The notes under the pieces: model-generated | Databases searched by the model: none | Told to the model about the DNA's origin: nothing | What the model saw: the letters and a program-made list of their open reading frames with translations, nothing else | From: Vanilla planifolia | Taxonomy: Eukaryota > Streptophyta > Magnoliopsida > Asparagales > Orchidaceae | Direction: 5' to 3' | DNA: 64,000 nucleotides | NCBI GenBank assembly: GCA_023846275.1 | Contig: CM043875.1 | Coordinates: 6,584,626-6,648,625, forward strand | Made by a program: the position numbers and the translations under genes | Shown: positions 13,675 through 24,026 of the stretch, one piece after another | Layout of the letters: each line of letters opens with the position of its first letter | Numbering within the stretch: the first letter of the stretch is position 1

Positions 13675-13900
13675 CATAAAGAATTCAAAAAATATATAAA
13701 AAATTTTAATATTAATCATACTATCTTAATAATTTAATGAAGAATCTAAAAAATATATAAAGGATTTTAGCACTAATTGTACTCATCTGATGCACAAATC
13801 ATCTTAATACTATAATAAAATATCTGAAAAATATATAAGTGAACAATTTTAACATTGATCATACTAATCTGATGCATAAATTATTCTAGTACTTAGTGAA
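13675..13900. repeat. Degenerate tandem repeat, about 63-75 bp unit
   Basis: Three units share 'AATATATAA', a 'TTTTA-CA/TATT' segment and 'ATCATACTAATCTGATGCA'. Starts are near 13690, 13753 and 13828. The units are diverged and noncoding. Confidence 0.55.
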
Positions 13901-14351
13901 AATATGAGAATTTGACCACGTACTTATTAGATAAATATATCAAACATGTGTGAAATTAAAACATTATAATTCATGCACACATAAGTATGATGCATGAATT
14001 TTGTACAATATAATAAAAAAGTGAAAACAAAATGAGGCATATTATTACAATACAATGATTATATCAATACACATTATAAGTGCAAAAAATAACTTAAGTG
14101 TTATAGATGTAATATATGATATAAAAAGTTTGTATTATATGACATATTGTACTCAAATAAAAATAGATGTAAATCAGGTCACCGTTATATAAAAGAAATT
14201 AATGTCCATAGTTGACTTTAATCAAAACACATGGACTGAGAAGTAAAAATTGAATATTCACATACGAAGGAAGATTCATACATTATGAACCAAAAGTAGA
14301 CATAATTCTCAGAAATTATCAAAACAATTATACAAAAGCGATACCTTGTAG

Positions 14352-14640
14352 ATTTGTACAATTTTGTACAAGTTATACGTTTCATCACCACTTTGTGGGA
14401 AATCGTTAGGTATGAAGATGTCGGATACCTGTGACTCGATTGGTGAAATAGCCTCTCTCTCCAAAAAAAGATCTTTTTTACGGACGTGCAAAGAAAATAT
14501 TTTGTTGCGAATGGACAAGACATTGAGGAATTGTCCATATGTAAGATCATAATTATTGATACGGGTCTTTTCCACATAAAAAGGGAATCCTTTGTGGAAG
14601 ATCTACTTCTTGATCTTCCCTAAATACACCAATGAATCTA
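14352..14640 (-). pseudogene. ycf2: Nuclear plastid DNA: ycf2 fragment
   Basis: The minus-strand frame from 14575 downward reads [20 protein letters not shown], then [20 protein letters not shown] and [10 protein letters not shown] recognise this as part of the plastid Ycf2 protein, a very large chloroplast protein of the inverted repeat. The recognisable match stops near 14352 and is followed by unrelated codons. Upstream, 14577-14640 continues the match ([17 protein letters not shown]) in another frame; an extra T in a T-run explains the shift. The surrounding DNA is nuclear repeat, so this is a plastid-to-nucleus transfer and not a functional gene. Good preservation suggests a younger insertion than the one at 55.4 kb. 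Confidence 0.88.
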
Positions 14641-16570
14641 ATCTTATTTAGTATTTAGATATATTCCTATTAGGATCTATTTTGTAAATCTATTTATCCT
14701 GTCGGGGATTCAAAGCTCATTCCATTCTTTTTTTCTTTCTAAAAAATTCCAAAATGAAAAATAAATGTATTTAAAATTTTTTCTTAGGTAAATTGATTGA
14801 AAAATGCTTCTATAGAATGTCCAATATCTATGACAAACATAACTTAATATTTTGAAAACTTTATTTTTAATCAATTAATTCATAATTTTGACTTATACAA
14901 GTGTAAAATGATATTTTTCTTTTCTAAAATATGATGTATAGAATGAATTGATAATCTTAATTGTCACATCTTTAAAGTAAACATGTTAATCAAATTCTTA
15001 TGTAGAATAATTAAGTTTCTTATGAATTAGCCACTCCACATAAGACATCTCAAGTTTCATTATCTAAAAATTGAAGTACCACGAGTAGAAGTCCTCAATG
15101 TTTATCTTCTTCAAGCTTTGAATCCTTGCTCTAATTATTAAACATCTTTGAAATACTCAATATTACATATGTATAAATTTCAACTACACTTTAGTATTAC
15201 ATAGCTTGGTTTTGTGATTAGCATCTGTAAGGATAAAACATATATGATTATGATCCATTATGATTAATGATGATGCTAATCATCAAACGTACATTAAAAT
15301 ATGATCATACATCTCATAGAAAAAAAACTAAGAGCTCAATTAAATTGGACTTAAAGAAAATTATGTTATTCGTATATCTACGATATCATTCATGCATAAA
15401 TATGTTTCATTGTTTGCAAATAAATGAACTAGTTAGATAAATCCAATAGATTGAACAATGTGTTTAGTATTGCCTCATATTTGTATAATCCCTTGGATCA
15501 AGTAGTATAAATAGTTCATAATAGTGAGTAACAACTTAATTGGCTAGTTTTTATGAAAATTAATATAATCATTAGAGGGATGATTGGAGCTATATGATTA
15601 CTTTGTAATATCAATATAAAAGAATCCAAATTTAGAATAATAAATTAATATTTAACTTGCATATCATTATGAAAGAGCTACACATTAAAATCATCATATT
15701 AGTAAGAGAAAAGTAAAGCAAGGCCATAGTTATATGCTTTAGTCTCATCTTAACAATTTTTTCCTTTATTGAGATAAATTAAACTTCTCTCTTATATTAT
15801 TTTACTATGTTATTAGTGTGACTCTTATGTAAATATACTTAGGTTATGACATAATTATATTGAACATTTTATGATCATTTTGGCTTAGTATTTATATGGA
15901 CTTTAAGCTTGATATTTAGTATTTTTGTCTAGATTTTTATAAGAGGTGAATGTAATTTCGATTTTAGATTGAATCATTTAATTTCTTTTTTATTTTTATC
16001 TTAGTCACACTATCACATAAAAGTATTTTGAAAGTAAAACAAATTTTTATAAAACTTGTTTAAATGACCAATTAAAAAAATAGAAAAGACTTATATTACT
16101 TCATTTTGATTTGAATTAAAATTTTCTTAAATCTATGATTTGATAATTCACTCTTCCCTCTTTTATGAATCACTCTCTCAATTTCTCAATAAAAATAACC
16201 AAAAAAAATTGGTGTTATAAAAATTTTCATTACAATTTATGAATGATAGTCTAATATTTAGCTTTCATTTTCACTTTAATTATCACTTGTGCAAATGAGT
16301 CCATTAATCTTTGATCTATTATAAAGTTTGGATTGATCTTGGATCGAATCCCAATCAAATTAGACTATGTCTAGTAATTGATGTATGGTTTAATAGATTT
16401 TTTTAATCATAATAGTTTTTTGATCAAGTGTAAACAAATGTTAAAAGTATTTTTAAATTTTCTTTCTTTCTTTTTTGTGAATATTTTCTTTTTATTATCA
16501 AACAAATTTATATTGAATAATCATGCACACTTAAACAAATCATTTGTATGTCATCACATGGCCATCAGCT
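14641..16570. other. AT-rich region without recognisable gene
   Basis: Only short chance frames occur. One of 68 codons at 16378-16584 is rich in Phe and Asn as expected from AT-rich noncoding DNA. No RNA gene was seen. Confidence 0.5.
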
Positions 16571-16768
16571 CAGTGTTTAGGTGAGGATTTAATTCATCCC
16601 TTCGCCGTTTGATGCTGCTATTGGCTGCATTTCGTTGAGGCCCCACTGGAAGAAACCTTACGTGGAGAATAAATAATCATGACACCATTAATGTGGCATT
16701 TTTGGTTTATTTATTTGCCACCAACAACATTGCTAAAATTACATGTGAGGATTAGCCGAAAAAGACTA

Positions 16769-16770
<2 letters not shown>

Positions 16771-16808
<38 letters not shown>
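16771..16808. repeat. (TA)n microsatellite
   Basis: A run of about 19 TA units, uninterrupted. Confidence 0.95.
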
Positions 16809-16810
<2 letters not shown>

Positions 16811-17010
16811 AACAAGCAAAGTTAGGTAGCACGATTGGACCGAGGCAAAGTAGCATCGCGAGAGTAAGTTGAATCACATGAAGGTGACGTGCCGATGGTT
16901 CTGGCTGTAACCCATTTGAATATTTTGTTAGTTTAATTATCTGAAATTTCCTTCGCATTGCTTGCAAGAGTGACCGTGTTAGCTCACACGATTGAAGGCT
17001 ACCTAACCTT

Positions 17011-17181
17011 TCACAGCCTTTCGACAACAACCACCGCGGTTTGAGTCAAACCTACAAATGGACTTCCGACTTGGTATTCGGTCAAAGAAAGTTTTGGTGG
17101 AAGTCTCTCAATCTCAGTTGGTGGAATTTGGGCAGCAGCTCCATTGATTTGAGGTATGGTATTTTCTGACCAAGTTTTCAT
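17011..17181 (-). CDS. Small open frame of unknown function (56 codons)
   Basis: An ATG at 17181 opens 56 codons ending in TGA at 17011. The predicted peptide begins MKTWSENTIPQINGAAAQIP and continues with a Pro/Glu/Leu-rich part and a hydrophobic VVVV near the end. Its amino-acid composition is balanced, unlike the Phe/Ile/Asn/Lys-rich chance frames elsewhere. It lies in the most complex DNA of this region. I do not recognise a family. It may be an exon or exon remnant rather than a complete gene. No signal peptide, clear membrane segment or splice sites could be established. Confidence 0.25.
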   Translation of the reverse strand: MKTWSENTIPQINGAAAQIPPTEIERLPPKLSLTEYQVGSPFVGLTQTAVVVVERL

Positions 17182-18366
17182 AGGAATAAGGTTACCGTGT
17201 ACCTAATGAGATAGAAAAGACTAGAAAGTATAGAATTTTGATGATATAAAAAATTAGATTAGAAAAAATCATGACTTCAATAATATAAATGCCTCAACTA
17301 TTTTTCGAGAGAAATTACTAGTGTTTTTCTCGTAGAGTCACATGTAACAATACCAAAAAGAAATGTGATAAGATGTGTCATCTTTAAAATAAAAATTATT
17401 TCTATTAAAAACTATCAATAATATGTATATATATATCTAATTCATTAATTAAGAAAGTACAATTTATGTGGTATTCTTACTCAATATATATTATATGTTC
17501 TGAGATATTTGATTATTTTAAGATAAATGAAAAGGATCCTAAATGACATACCGAACTACATTTTAAAACTAGTCAGGATCAATTTAAAAGATTTAAGAAA
17601 TTAATACCAGAATGAACTCTCAAATACAAACAGAATTAACATAAAAAATATAGTCATAAATGAATGTAATAATTATTAAATAATATCCTCAATGAAATAT
17701 CTCAAAAAAAGTGAAACTACCTCTAACATATAAAATATCCTCCATCTCTCTCTCTCTTTCTCTCTCTCCCTCTCCCTATATATATATATATATTGCTCTT
17801 TATCAACAACTTCGTAGTTTCTAAAGAAACTACTCACTATGGTATTTCTAAAATATATAACAATCATACAAAATGCATCTCTTTCGATCAAAATGGAATG
17901 CACACAAAATAATAGACATTTGTTCATATCACCTAAAGAAATTCAAAAATAATTTGCATAAGGTTATGCTTAAAAATAATAATTTTATCTAAGCACAAAC
18001 TTAAAAATTAACACAATGATTTTACTAGACTAACAAGTCAACAAAATATAAGAAGAAAAAAATTTGATATAATAAAACATATATTGAATATTTTATGAAA
18101 TTCTCCATTTATGACATGATAACTTCTAATTCGTTATTCTTATAAATTTATAAATTTATTTATCATCATAAAATTTTAACTTTGACTTATAAGATTAATA
18201 AGCTATTTGTTATATCAAATAAAGAATAAATTATGCTTATTTTGAACATAATATGCTAATTCATATGTCTTTGTAGACTGATAAAGAAAAAAAAAGTAGA
18301 ATGATAAGATGAAATGGCCCAAACAACATATAAGAACACATTAGCAAAGATAGAAAAGTCATATGA
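17182..18366. other. AT-rich region with microsatellites
   Basis: No gene was recognised. An open frame at 17676-17927 on the minus strand is produced by the CT/AT microsatellite and is not counted as a gene. Confidence 0.5.
17742..17795. repeat. (TC)n/(TA)n compound microsatellite
   Basis: A pyrimidine run of TC and CCCT units passes into a TA run. Confidence 0.93.
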
Positions 18367-19570
18367 TGTAGGACAAATTTACACTTTTATCAGGATCTAA
18401 TTTGGAGCCTACAACATTGGAGATACTCAATTGATTATTAGATAATATAAAAAGATACTATGCACAAATTAAGATTAGGTGACTCGTGTGGTATTTTAGA
18501 ACTATTCAAATATTGATATTCTAAAACTATAGTATGAATTATAAAATTAAATAGATAGTAAATTCTTAAGTATTAAGCATAAAATTTTGTAAAAATAAAT
18601 TTTGTCACATCCAATTTCACAAATATAAAATAAAAAATTTAAACAAACTATATGTAGAGTACTTTAATAGAAAAGAGTAATTCTAACGTTAAGTTACTAC
18701 CTAAAAAATAGAAGTTGCAGGAAGGATTCACCTTTTTTACGATGATATAAGTGTTGGTGGAAGCTATAATTAGTTTGGATATCGGTCCTACCAGTAAAAG
18801 GTCTCTCACCTTTGATCCTTATCTCTCACAAGGAATTTGGTTATCAACTCTCCTGATAAGAGGTCTTTCACTTTTGATCCTTATATCTTATAAGAGAAGT
18901 TGGAATCTCTCTAACTAAGGTTGGGTACATAATTTGTTTACAAAAATAAAAATACACAAATAAAATAAATTTTATTCCATCATTTTTTATCTCTCTCACC
19001 TTGGTCAGCATCCAATTTATAGAGATCTCAAAGGTTCATCAATAATTAAAAAAATTAAAAATTAAAAAGTTAAAAACAAATTAAATTAAGTAGTTCTAAA
19101 ACAAATTATGTGTTTTAGGCTGTGGTAATGACAGCCGACGAAATGGTGGCTGATAAAAAGGTCAGTGCAACTAATGTTACACGGTGGCAGAGGTCTCAGC
19201 ATGTTTTGTCTGGCTTTCGGATAGATGTGGGTCACCCGAAATAGAACGAGTCAACGAAACTGGCAGGTCGACGTGAGTCGTCATGGGTCATCATTAGCAA
19301 CTGGTCGGCGTGGATCAAATAGTGTTCCCAAGTCAAATTGGGTCATGTGGGCATGTGGGTCAACTCGAGTGGCGGTAATGGCAGCAGTAACAACTGAGGC
19401 AGTAGTGACGACAACAGATGGAGGCGGACGATGGTAGGAGGTGAAATCAATAAAAAATTCCATATTAAGCATTTTAAAGCAATTTTCAACCAAAATTTGT
19501 ATTGGGCTTTTGAAACTAGTGCGACGCCAGTGGATTTATGTTAATGAGCTAATATTAAACATTCCTATGT
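18367..19570 (-). repeat. 3' LTR of element 2
   Basis: On the plus strand it starts TGTAGGACAAATTTACAC and ends near ATTCCTATG, matching the ends of the element 1 LTRs. A polypurine tract (minus strand GGGGAGAATGA) follows at 19573-19582. The part at 19120-19450 is markedly GC-richer than the rest and corresponds to U3 in element orientation. Open frames on both strands there (19225-19437, 19281-19493) are by-products of that composition. Confidence 0.82.
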
Positions 19571-19572
19571 CA

Positions 19573-19582
19573 TTCTCCCCAG
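19573..19582 (-). other. Polypurine tract of element 2
   Basis: A purine run on the minus strand directly abuts the 3' LTR and is equivalent to 2728-2736 of element 1. It is followed by a short (GA)n run at 19584-19602. Confidence 0.65.
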
Positions 19583-19633
19583 GCGAGAGAGAGAGAGAGA
19601 GCATGGCTTGGTGATATTGGGGTGATGGGTATA

Positions 19634-19837
19634 TTAGTATTCTAAAAAGTGTGACGTGATATTGTGTAAGTCATCATAGGTGAGCCAAGAGTTCTCAATT
19701 GAAAGTTTGCCCTTCCAATAAACTAAAAATTTTTTAAGTTGATAATCTTTAGCTAGAATTGTATCATGATTTAAAATTTTTTTTGACATTGTCCTTACTC
19801 TCAAGGCTAATGTAGTGGTAAGAATAGGTTCACTCAA
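19634..19837 (-). pseudogene. Chromodomain-like tail of integrase, element 2
   Basis: A 67-residue open piece contains KKILNHDTILAKDYQLKKFL followed by VYWKGKLSIENSWLTYDDL. The order 'KIL(x)n FLVxWKG ... NSW' is that of the chromodomain at the C-terminus of integrase in chromoviruses, which bind modified histone tails and guide insertion. It lies next to the PPT, the expected place. The same segment exists in element 1 (about 2760-2960) but with a stop and substitutions. The upstream integrase core is deleted, so this is a remnant. Confidence 0.6.
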
Positions 19838-20239
19838 TATGAAAGAATTATACTCAAATAACTCACTAGTTATTAGATATGATATCTAATAAGGAACTAA
19901 ATCCTTAATGTTAAAGGTTATACTAATCCTATACTCTTTTAACGAATCTAACACATGCATTAATTCCTAGTTTTTGAATACTTCTAAAAATTCTAGCTTC
20001 ACGTATTTATAATTTCTCCTAAGCTCTAAGAGGAAACTCTTTTAACCTAACTTTAATTATAAAATAGTCTTCTTCATAAAATTTTTTAATATTACTTTAA
20101 GCATCTATTAGTTTGTCATATCTTTTGTTATTTAGATTAAGTTGTTTTAGATATTATTTTATGAGAAGTAAAGAAAAAAGTAAGATAAGAATTTAAAAGT
20201 CCACTAGTGAGAAAATAAGATCAATAAGAGACATTGGCT

Positions 20240-20285
20240 TATTACCATAAGCCTGTATAATAGATTGTAGGTCTAATAAGGTGAT
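20240..20285 (-). other. Internal deletion junction of element 2
   Basis: Left of about 20260 the sequence follows element 1 around 3360-3418 ('AGTCCACTAGT...AATAAGAGAC'). Right of about 20275 it follows element 1 from about 5625 ('GGTGGCTAACTC-TTAATTATAA'). About 2.2 kb carrying RT, RNase H and the integrase N-terminus is missing. Confidence 0.75.
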
Positions 20286-20530
20286 GGCTAACTCCTTAAT
20301 TATAAGAAACCAAACTAAGTCTCTTTAATTAAGGGTTTTCCTAATTTGTGATAATACGATCAAGCTTAAATTCTTTATTTTTCTTTTTTTTCTATGGGCT
20401 TAAATTGTTTTATAAATTTTCTAGGCTTAAATGATTGGGGTCTCTCATGAGGTGGGATAAGGTGTCATGTGATGATCTTTTCTTCATAAATAAAAGAACA
20501 CTTATTAGTCTTATCCTTTAAAGTCACGTC
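20275..20530 (-). pseudogene. Protease-to-RT linker remnant of element 2
   Basis: Counterpart of element 1 at 5640-5880, recognised by nucleotide similarity ('CTCATGAGGT-GGATA', 'GATGATCTTT-CTTCATAAA'). The frame is broken. Confidence 0.55.
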
Positions 20531-20964
20531 CCTATCAAAAAGTTATCATCTTCCAATGATAAGATGACCTACTTGAATAGGTACGATATCACATAAAATC
20601 TTGTCGCTATACTTACCTAATTTCAAGCGTATATAACATAATTGCTTAATAAGTATAAATGTTTTATCTATCCATGACACAAAGTAGGGGTTTGTGTGTT
20701 TCAATAAAGAAACTCCTTTTTACTAATAGTTTTAGGAGATATTATATTAATATAACTATTATTATCTATGATTATCTTATATGGTTGTTTCTTAATTTTT
20801 ATGTTCGTACTAAAGATATTGGTGTGCTTCTAATCGTCTTGCAATTGTGGGGTTGCAAAGGTGCATCTAACTATGAAATTTTCTATATTTTTTAATTATT
20901 TCTTAACTTTCTTGTTAGGAATTATATTTTCTTCTTATTCATTAACACTTTATAGGTTCATAGA

Positions 20965-21025
20965 CATGGATCTCTTTGGATAATTTGCCACTACATATCC
21001 CTTTTCATGGCACTTAAAATAGGTG
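20965..21025 (-). pseudogene. Degenerate zinc knuckle of gag, element 2
   Basis: The minus-strand frame reads YFKCHEKGYVVANYPKRSM. The spacing is that of a retroviral CCHC zinc knuckle, but three of the four metal ligands (Cys1, His, last Cys) are all Tyr. Each change fits a single C-to-T or G-to-A transition. The motif cannot bind zinc. Confidence 0.7.
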
Positions 21026-21173
21026 ATTCTAGATTGGGTGGATTGGCTTAAACAAGGTTGCAAAGAAGTGGGTTTTGAAGGTTTAGAAACTATTGTGGAT
21101 GGGACAGACAAAGTATAAGTGGATTGAAAAATTAAGGTTCAGACCTTCAAAGGATTTGTCTCATCGTTTTTTT

Positions 21174-21380
21174 TTAAATAGAAAGTTCTAGTTTTTTCAC
21201 ATTTTTAGCTATGCGATAAGCCTTCTCTAAGGTAGTAACATTCTTCAAGTTAAGTTCATTCTGTATGTATTCCTTTAAACCTACCCTAAAATAAGAAAGC
21301 AGTACACGCTCGAGTTCATTTACATCGCATCTAATTATAATCCTCAAATTTGTTAATATACTCTTCAACAAATTTATCAC
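21174..21380 (-). pseudogene. Gag capsid remnant of element 2
   Basis: A 68-residue open piece contains YFRVGLKEYIQNELNLKN followed by VTTLEKAYRIAKNVKKLE. This is the C-terminal part of the Ty3/gypsy capsid region (retrotrans_gag family), just upstream of the zinc knuckle. Flanking gag sequence to about 21900 is broken by stops. Confidence 0.75.
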
Positions 21381-22427
21381 CTTAGGAAAACCTTTGCTAT
21401 TTATCTAATATTTTGATACTATATGTTATTGAAATAAACTTATTATATAATCTAACCTTAAGATTTTTCTAAATTTGGGATACCTTTTATCATTATTATC
21501 ATATTATTGCTCTAAGTTTCCAAGAAACCTACGAGAAGTACCTATGAGTTTAATCTTAATAAATTGATATTTTTTCTCATATATTTTGTACCAATCAAAG
21601 TAATCATCCATACTAATCTATCAATCTATGTAATCCTTAGGATCAGAACTACCATCAAATGTTAGAACATCCAATTTTACATTAAGAATAAACTCTTTAT
21701 CTCAACATCTCTTAAGTCTGTCCTCTTCACTAGACATATTTAGATCATTATTTTAGTCTAACTCATCTGAAAGTTTATTTCTTCTATGGTTATGATTTCT
21801 CCCATAGATATCTTGGTTAGATTCATTAGACAAATCATCATGTCTTATATAGTTCCTATGTCTTCTACGGTTTTCTTTTTTTAAATCATTGGGTGTGACA
21901 CTTCTCCTATTATCCTTTTATCTTCTAAGATTTGATTCATGTTATTAGTTTAGGAGGATTTGACCAATCATCTGAGTGAATTGGGTTATTGATTGGGATA
22001 TTTTTAGTATAGAGTCTTAGTTTAAATTTTTTCTTTAATTTTGAAGTAATTTTTAACTTTTATTTGTCATTTGATAAGACTTACCAGATCTCGTTGTCAT
22101 TCAAAGGTTTGTCACATAGGGGATTTTAATGAAAGAAAATAATTTGAGATATCTTTTTTATAAAAAAATTATGAAAGTAAAGCAATCAAAACTATAGACA
22201 AACAAAGTTGAGATGGGGTGTGTTTCAAGAAAAATGGCAAGTGATCAAGGTCCCACTTTGACTAGACCATCTCATAGATAGAATCAAATAGTTTCTAAAA
22301 AAGATAGTGAAGAGTCATATCACTATTTTTGTATCACCTTCTAAAACAAAGTTTATCTAAAATTAGTTAAGAGTTTTTAGTGGATAAATTAAGCAAAAAA
22401 GAAAAAAAAATCTTTTTTTAATAGAAA

Positions 22428-22615
22428 ATACTATTATTTAATACCAAAATTGATGTAGAATAGAAAACCATATTCTCTAATATCAAAGTTGAATACACCA
22501 AATAAAGGAAAAAAATTTGTAGAAAATGTTAGGCTATAATGCCAAAGTTGATGTACTAAATAAAAGAAAAAAATATTTTTTTGTAGAAAACCTTACTCTT
22601 TGATACAAAAATTGA
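22428..22615 (-). repeat. Repeated PBS-adjacent segment of element 2
   Basis: The segment between LTR and leader is present about three times, with period about 65-75 bases. Each unit has 'TAGAAAA', a PBS-like 'TCTAATA/TATAATG/TTTGATA' and 'CCAAAGTTGATGTA'. The PBS-like copies lie near 22437-22446, 22475-22487, 22533-22543 and 22598-22608. All have drifted from TGGTATCAGAGC. Confidence 0.7.
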
Positions 22616-23655
22616 TGTAGGACAAATTTAAACATCCATTAAGGTGTAATTTAAAACCTTCAATATTCAAGATACTTAAATAATTATTAGAGAATATAAA
22701 AAGATACTATGCATAAATTAGGGTTAAGTGGTATGTGTGATATTTTAGAATTATTTAAAGATTGACATTACAAATCTTTAACATGGATTATTAAGTTAAA
22801 TAGGTAGTAACTCCTTAAATATTAAGCAAAAAATCTTATAAAAGTGATTTTTGTCACATCTAATTTTATCATATAAAATAAAAAATTTAAGAAATCTCTA
22901 TGTAAAGTATTTTAATAAAAAAGAGCAATGTTAACTTTAGATTATTACCCAGGAAAAAAGGTTGTTAGAAGGATTCACCTTTTTGATGATGATGTGGGTG
23001 TAGACAAAAGTAAGAATTTCTTTAATTATCAGCTCTCCAAGTGGAAGGTGTCTCATCTTTAATTTTTATCTCTCATAAAGGATTTGGTTGTCGACTCTCC
23101 TAGTGGAAGATCTCTCATCTTTGATCCTTATATCTCACAAGAAAAGTTCAAATCTTTTCAACTAGAATTAAGCACATAAACTTTATTTATAAAGGTGAAA
23201 GCACATAAATAAAATAACTTTTTATTTCATTAATTTTCATCTCCTTATAATCTAGTGAGCATCCCTATTTATAGAGACCTCAAAGGTTCATCAGTAATTT
23301 TTTAAAAAAATAAAAAAAAACTAAAAATTAATTAAATTAAGTAGTTTCCAAACAAATTTTGCATTTTGGACGGTGGTAACGATAGCTGACAAAATGATCG
23401 AGAATGATTGGTGCAGTGCAGAAGGAGGTCTTGGTGCATCCGATTTAGTTTCGAGTAGGCAAGGGTTGTCACGTGTCGTAGCTAGTAGTGGGCCAATGTG
23501 GGTCAAATAGTATTCCCTGGTCAACTCAGGCGGTGGTAACGATGGCTGACAGTGGTAGTGATGGCCATAGATGGTGAAGGACGGTGGTAGGCAACAAAAT
23601 CAATAAAAAAAGTCTTTTTCAAGCAATGTTTTAAGAAATTTTCAACCAAATTTTA
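22616..23655 (-). repeat. 5' LTR of element 2, truncated at the right
   Basis: It matches 18367-19500 from TGTAGGACAAATTTAAAC to 'ATTTTCAACCAAATTTT', then similarity stops. The last 70 bases or so of the left LTR have no counterpart, so the U3 start is lost or was replaced by the LTR-like sequence beginning near 23673. Confidence 0.78.
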
Positions 23656-23672
23656 CACTCATGTAGTAGTAT

Positions 23673-24026
23673 GTCGACCATGCTAAGAAAAATGTGTGAG
23701 CATGGATAGCACTATTCACATGCATGAATAGTGCCAAGGGAGCGATCGTCCATATGCATGCAATAGCTTATGCATTTGCACATAGACCCTTGCAATGCAT
23801 ATTTTATGGTGATGGATTTTTGTTTTTGGTCAAACCTCTTGTATCATGTATCATGTTTTGAACCCTAATATTTAGCAAAAAAAACTCTCCTCTTTCTTCC
23901 TTCTTTAGTTCCATCATCATTCTTATGCTTCAAATTTTACTTTTACAAGTCTAAAGTAGGATTTGGTGTCTTGGGCTTGGGGCTAGATGCTTTAAAGATG
24001 GGTCATATATATTTTGATATCAAAGC
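23673..24026 (+). repeat. Possible LTR end and PBS of an undefined element
   Basis: At 24015-24026 the plus strand reads TGATATCAAAGC, two bases from the tRNA-Met PBS. The preceding 340 bases begin TGTAG near 23673 and contain a palindrome (23709-23734) of a kind common in plant LTRs. No partner LTR or recognisable coding domain was found downstream, so the element is undefined and possibly truncated. Confidence 0.35.
23709..23734. repeat. Perfect short palindrome
   Basis: GCACTATTCA, six bases (CATGCA, itself nearly symmetric), then TGAATAGTGC. The arms are exact reverse complements. Similar 'cactattcat...tgaatagtg' palindromes are known from plant LTR promoters. Confidence 0.85.

Larger units (their letters stand above)
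16571..17200. other. Complex, GC-richer block of unknown nature
   Basis: Base composition is more balanced than the neighbourhood and the sequence is not obviously repeated in the window. It contains a (TA)n run at 16771-16808 and a small open frame on the minus strand (17011-17181). It could be part of a gene, its control region or a captured gene fragment. I could not assign it. Confidence 0.4.
18367..23655 (-). mobile_element. Ty3/gypsy element 2, internally deleted
   Basis: It is related to element 1: LTRs start TGTAGGACAAATT, the interior matches element 1 segment by segment, and orientation is the same. The interior is only about 3.0 kb against 5.1 kb because about 2.2 kb is missing. 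The sequence passes from the equivalent of element 1 position about 3418 to that of about 5625 near 20262, so RT, RNase H and most of integrase are absent. Gag, the linker and the integrase C-terminus remain as pseudogenes. The right LTR lacks the last 70 or so bases of the left one. The element was non-autonomous at least since the deletion. Confidence 0.85.

Noticed and set aside
14218..14577. 119-codon open frame on the minus strand, the longest in the window
   Set aside because: It is an out-of-frame reading of the ycf2 fragment; the true plastid frame is the overlapping one starting at 14575.
16320..16380. tRNA T-arm-like sequence (GGATCGAATCCC)
   Set aside because: No matching acceptor stem, D arm or anticodon arm could be placed around it.
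16378..16584. Open frame rich in Phe and Asn
   Set aside because: Composition is that of AT-rich noncoding DNA and no family is recognisable.
17676..17927. Open frame of 83 codons on the minus strand
   Set aside because: Its repetitive Tyr-Ile and Arg-Glu runs are produced by the TA and TC microsatellites.
19225..19493. Overlapping open frames on both strands
   Set aside because: They are by-products of the GC-rich U3 part of an LTR and are not conserved in the partner LTR.
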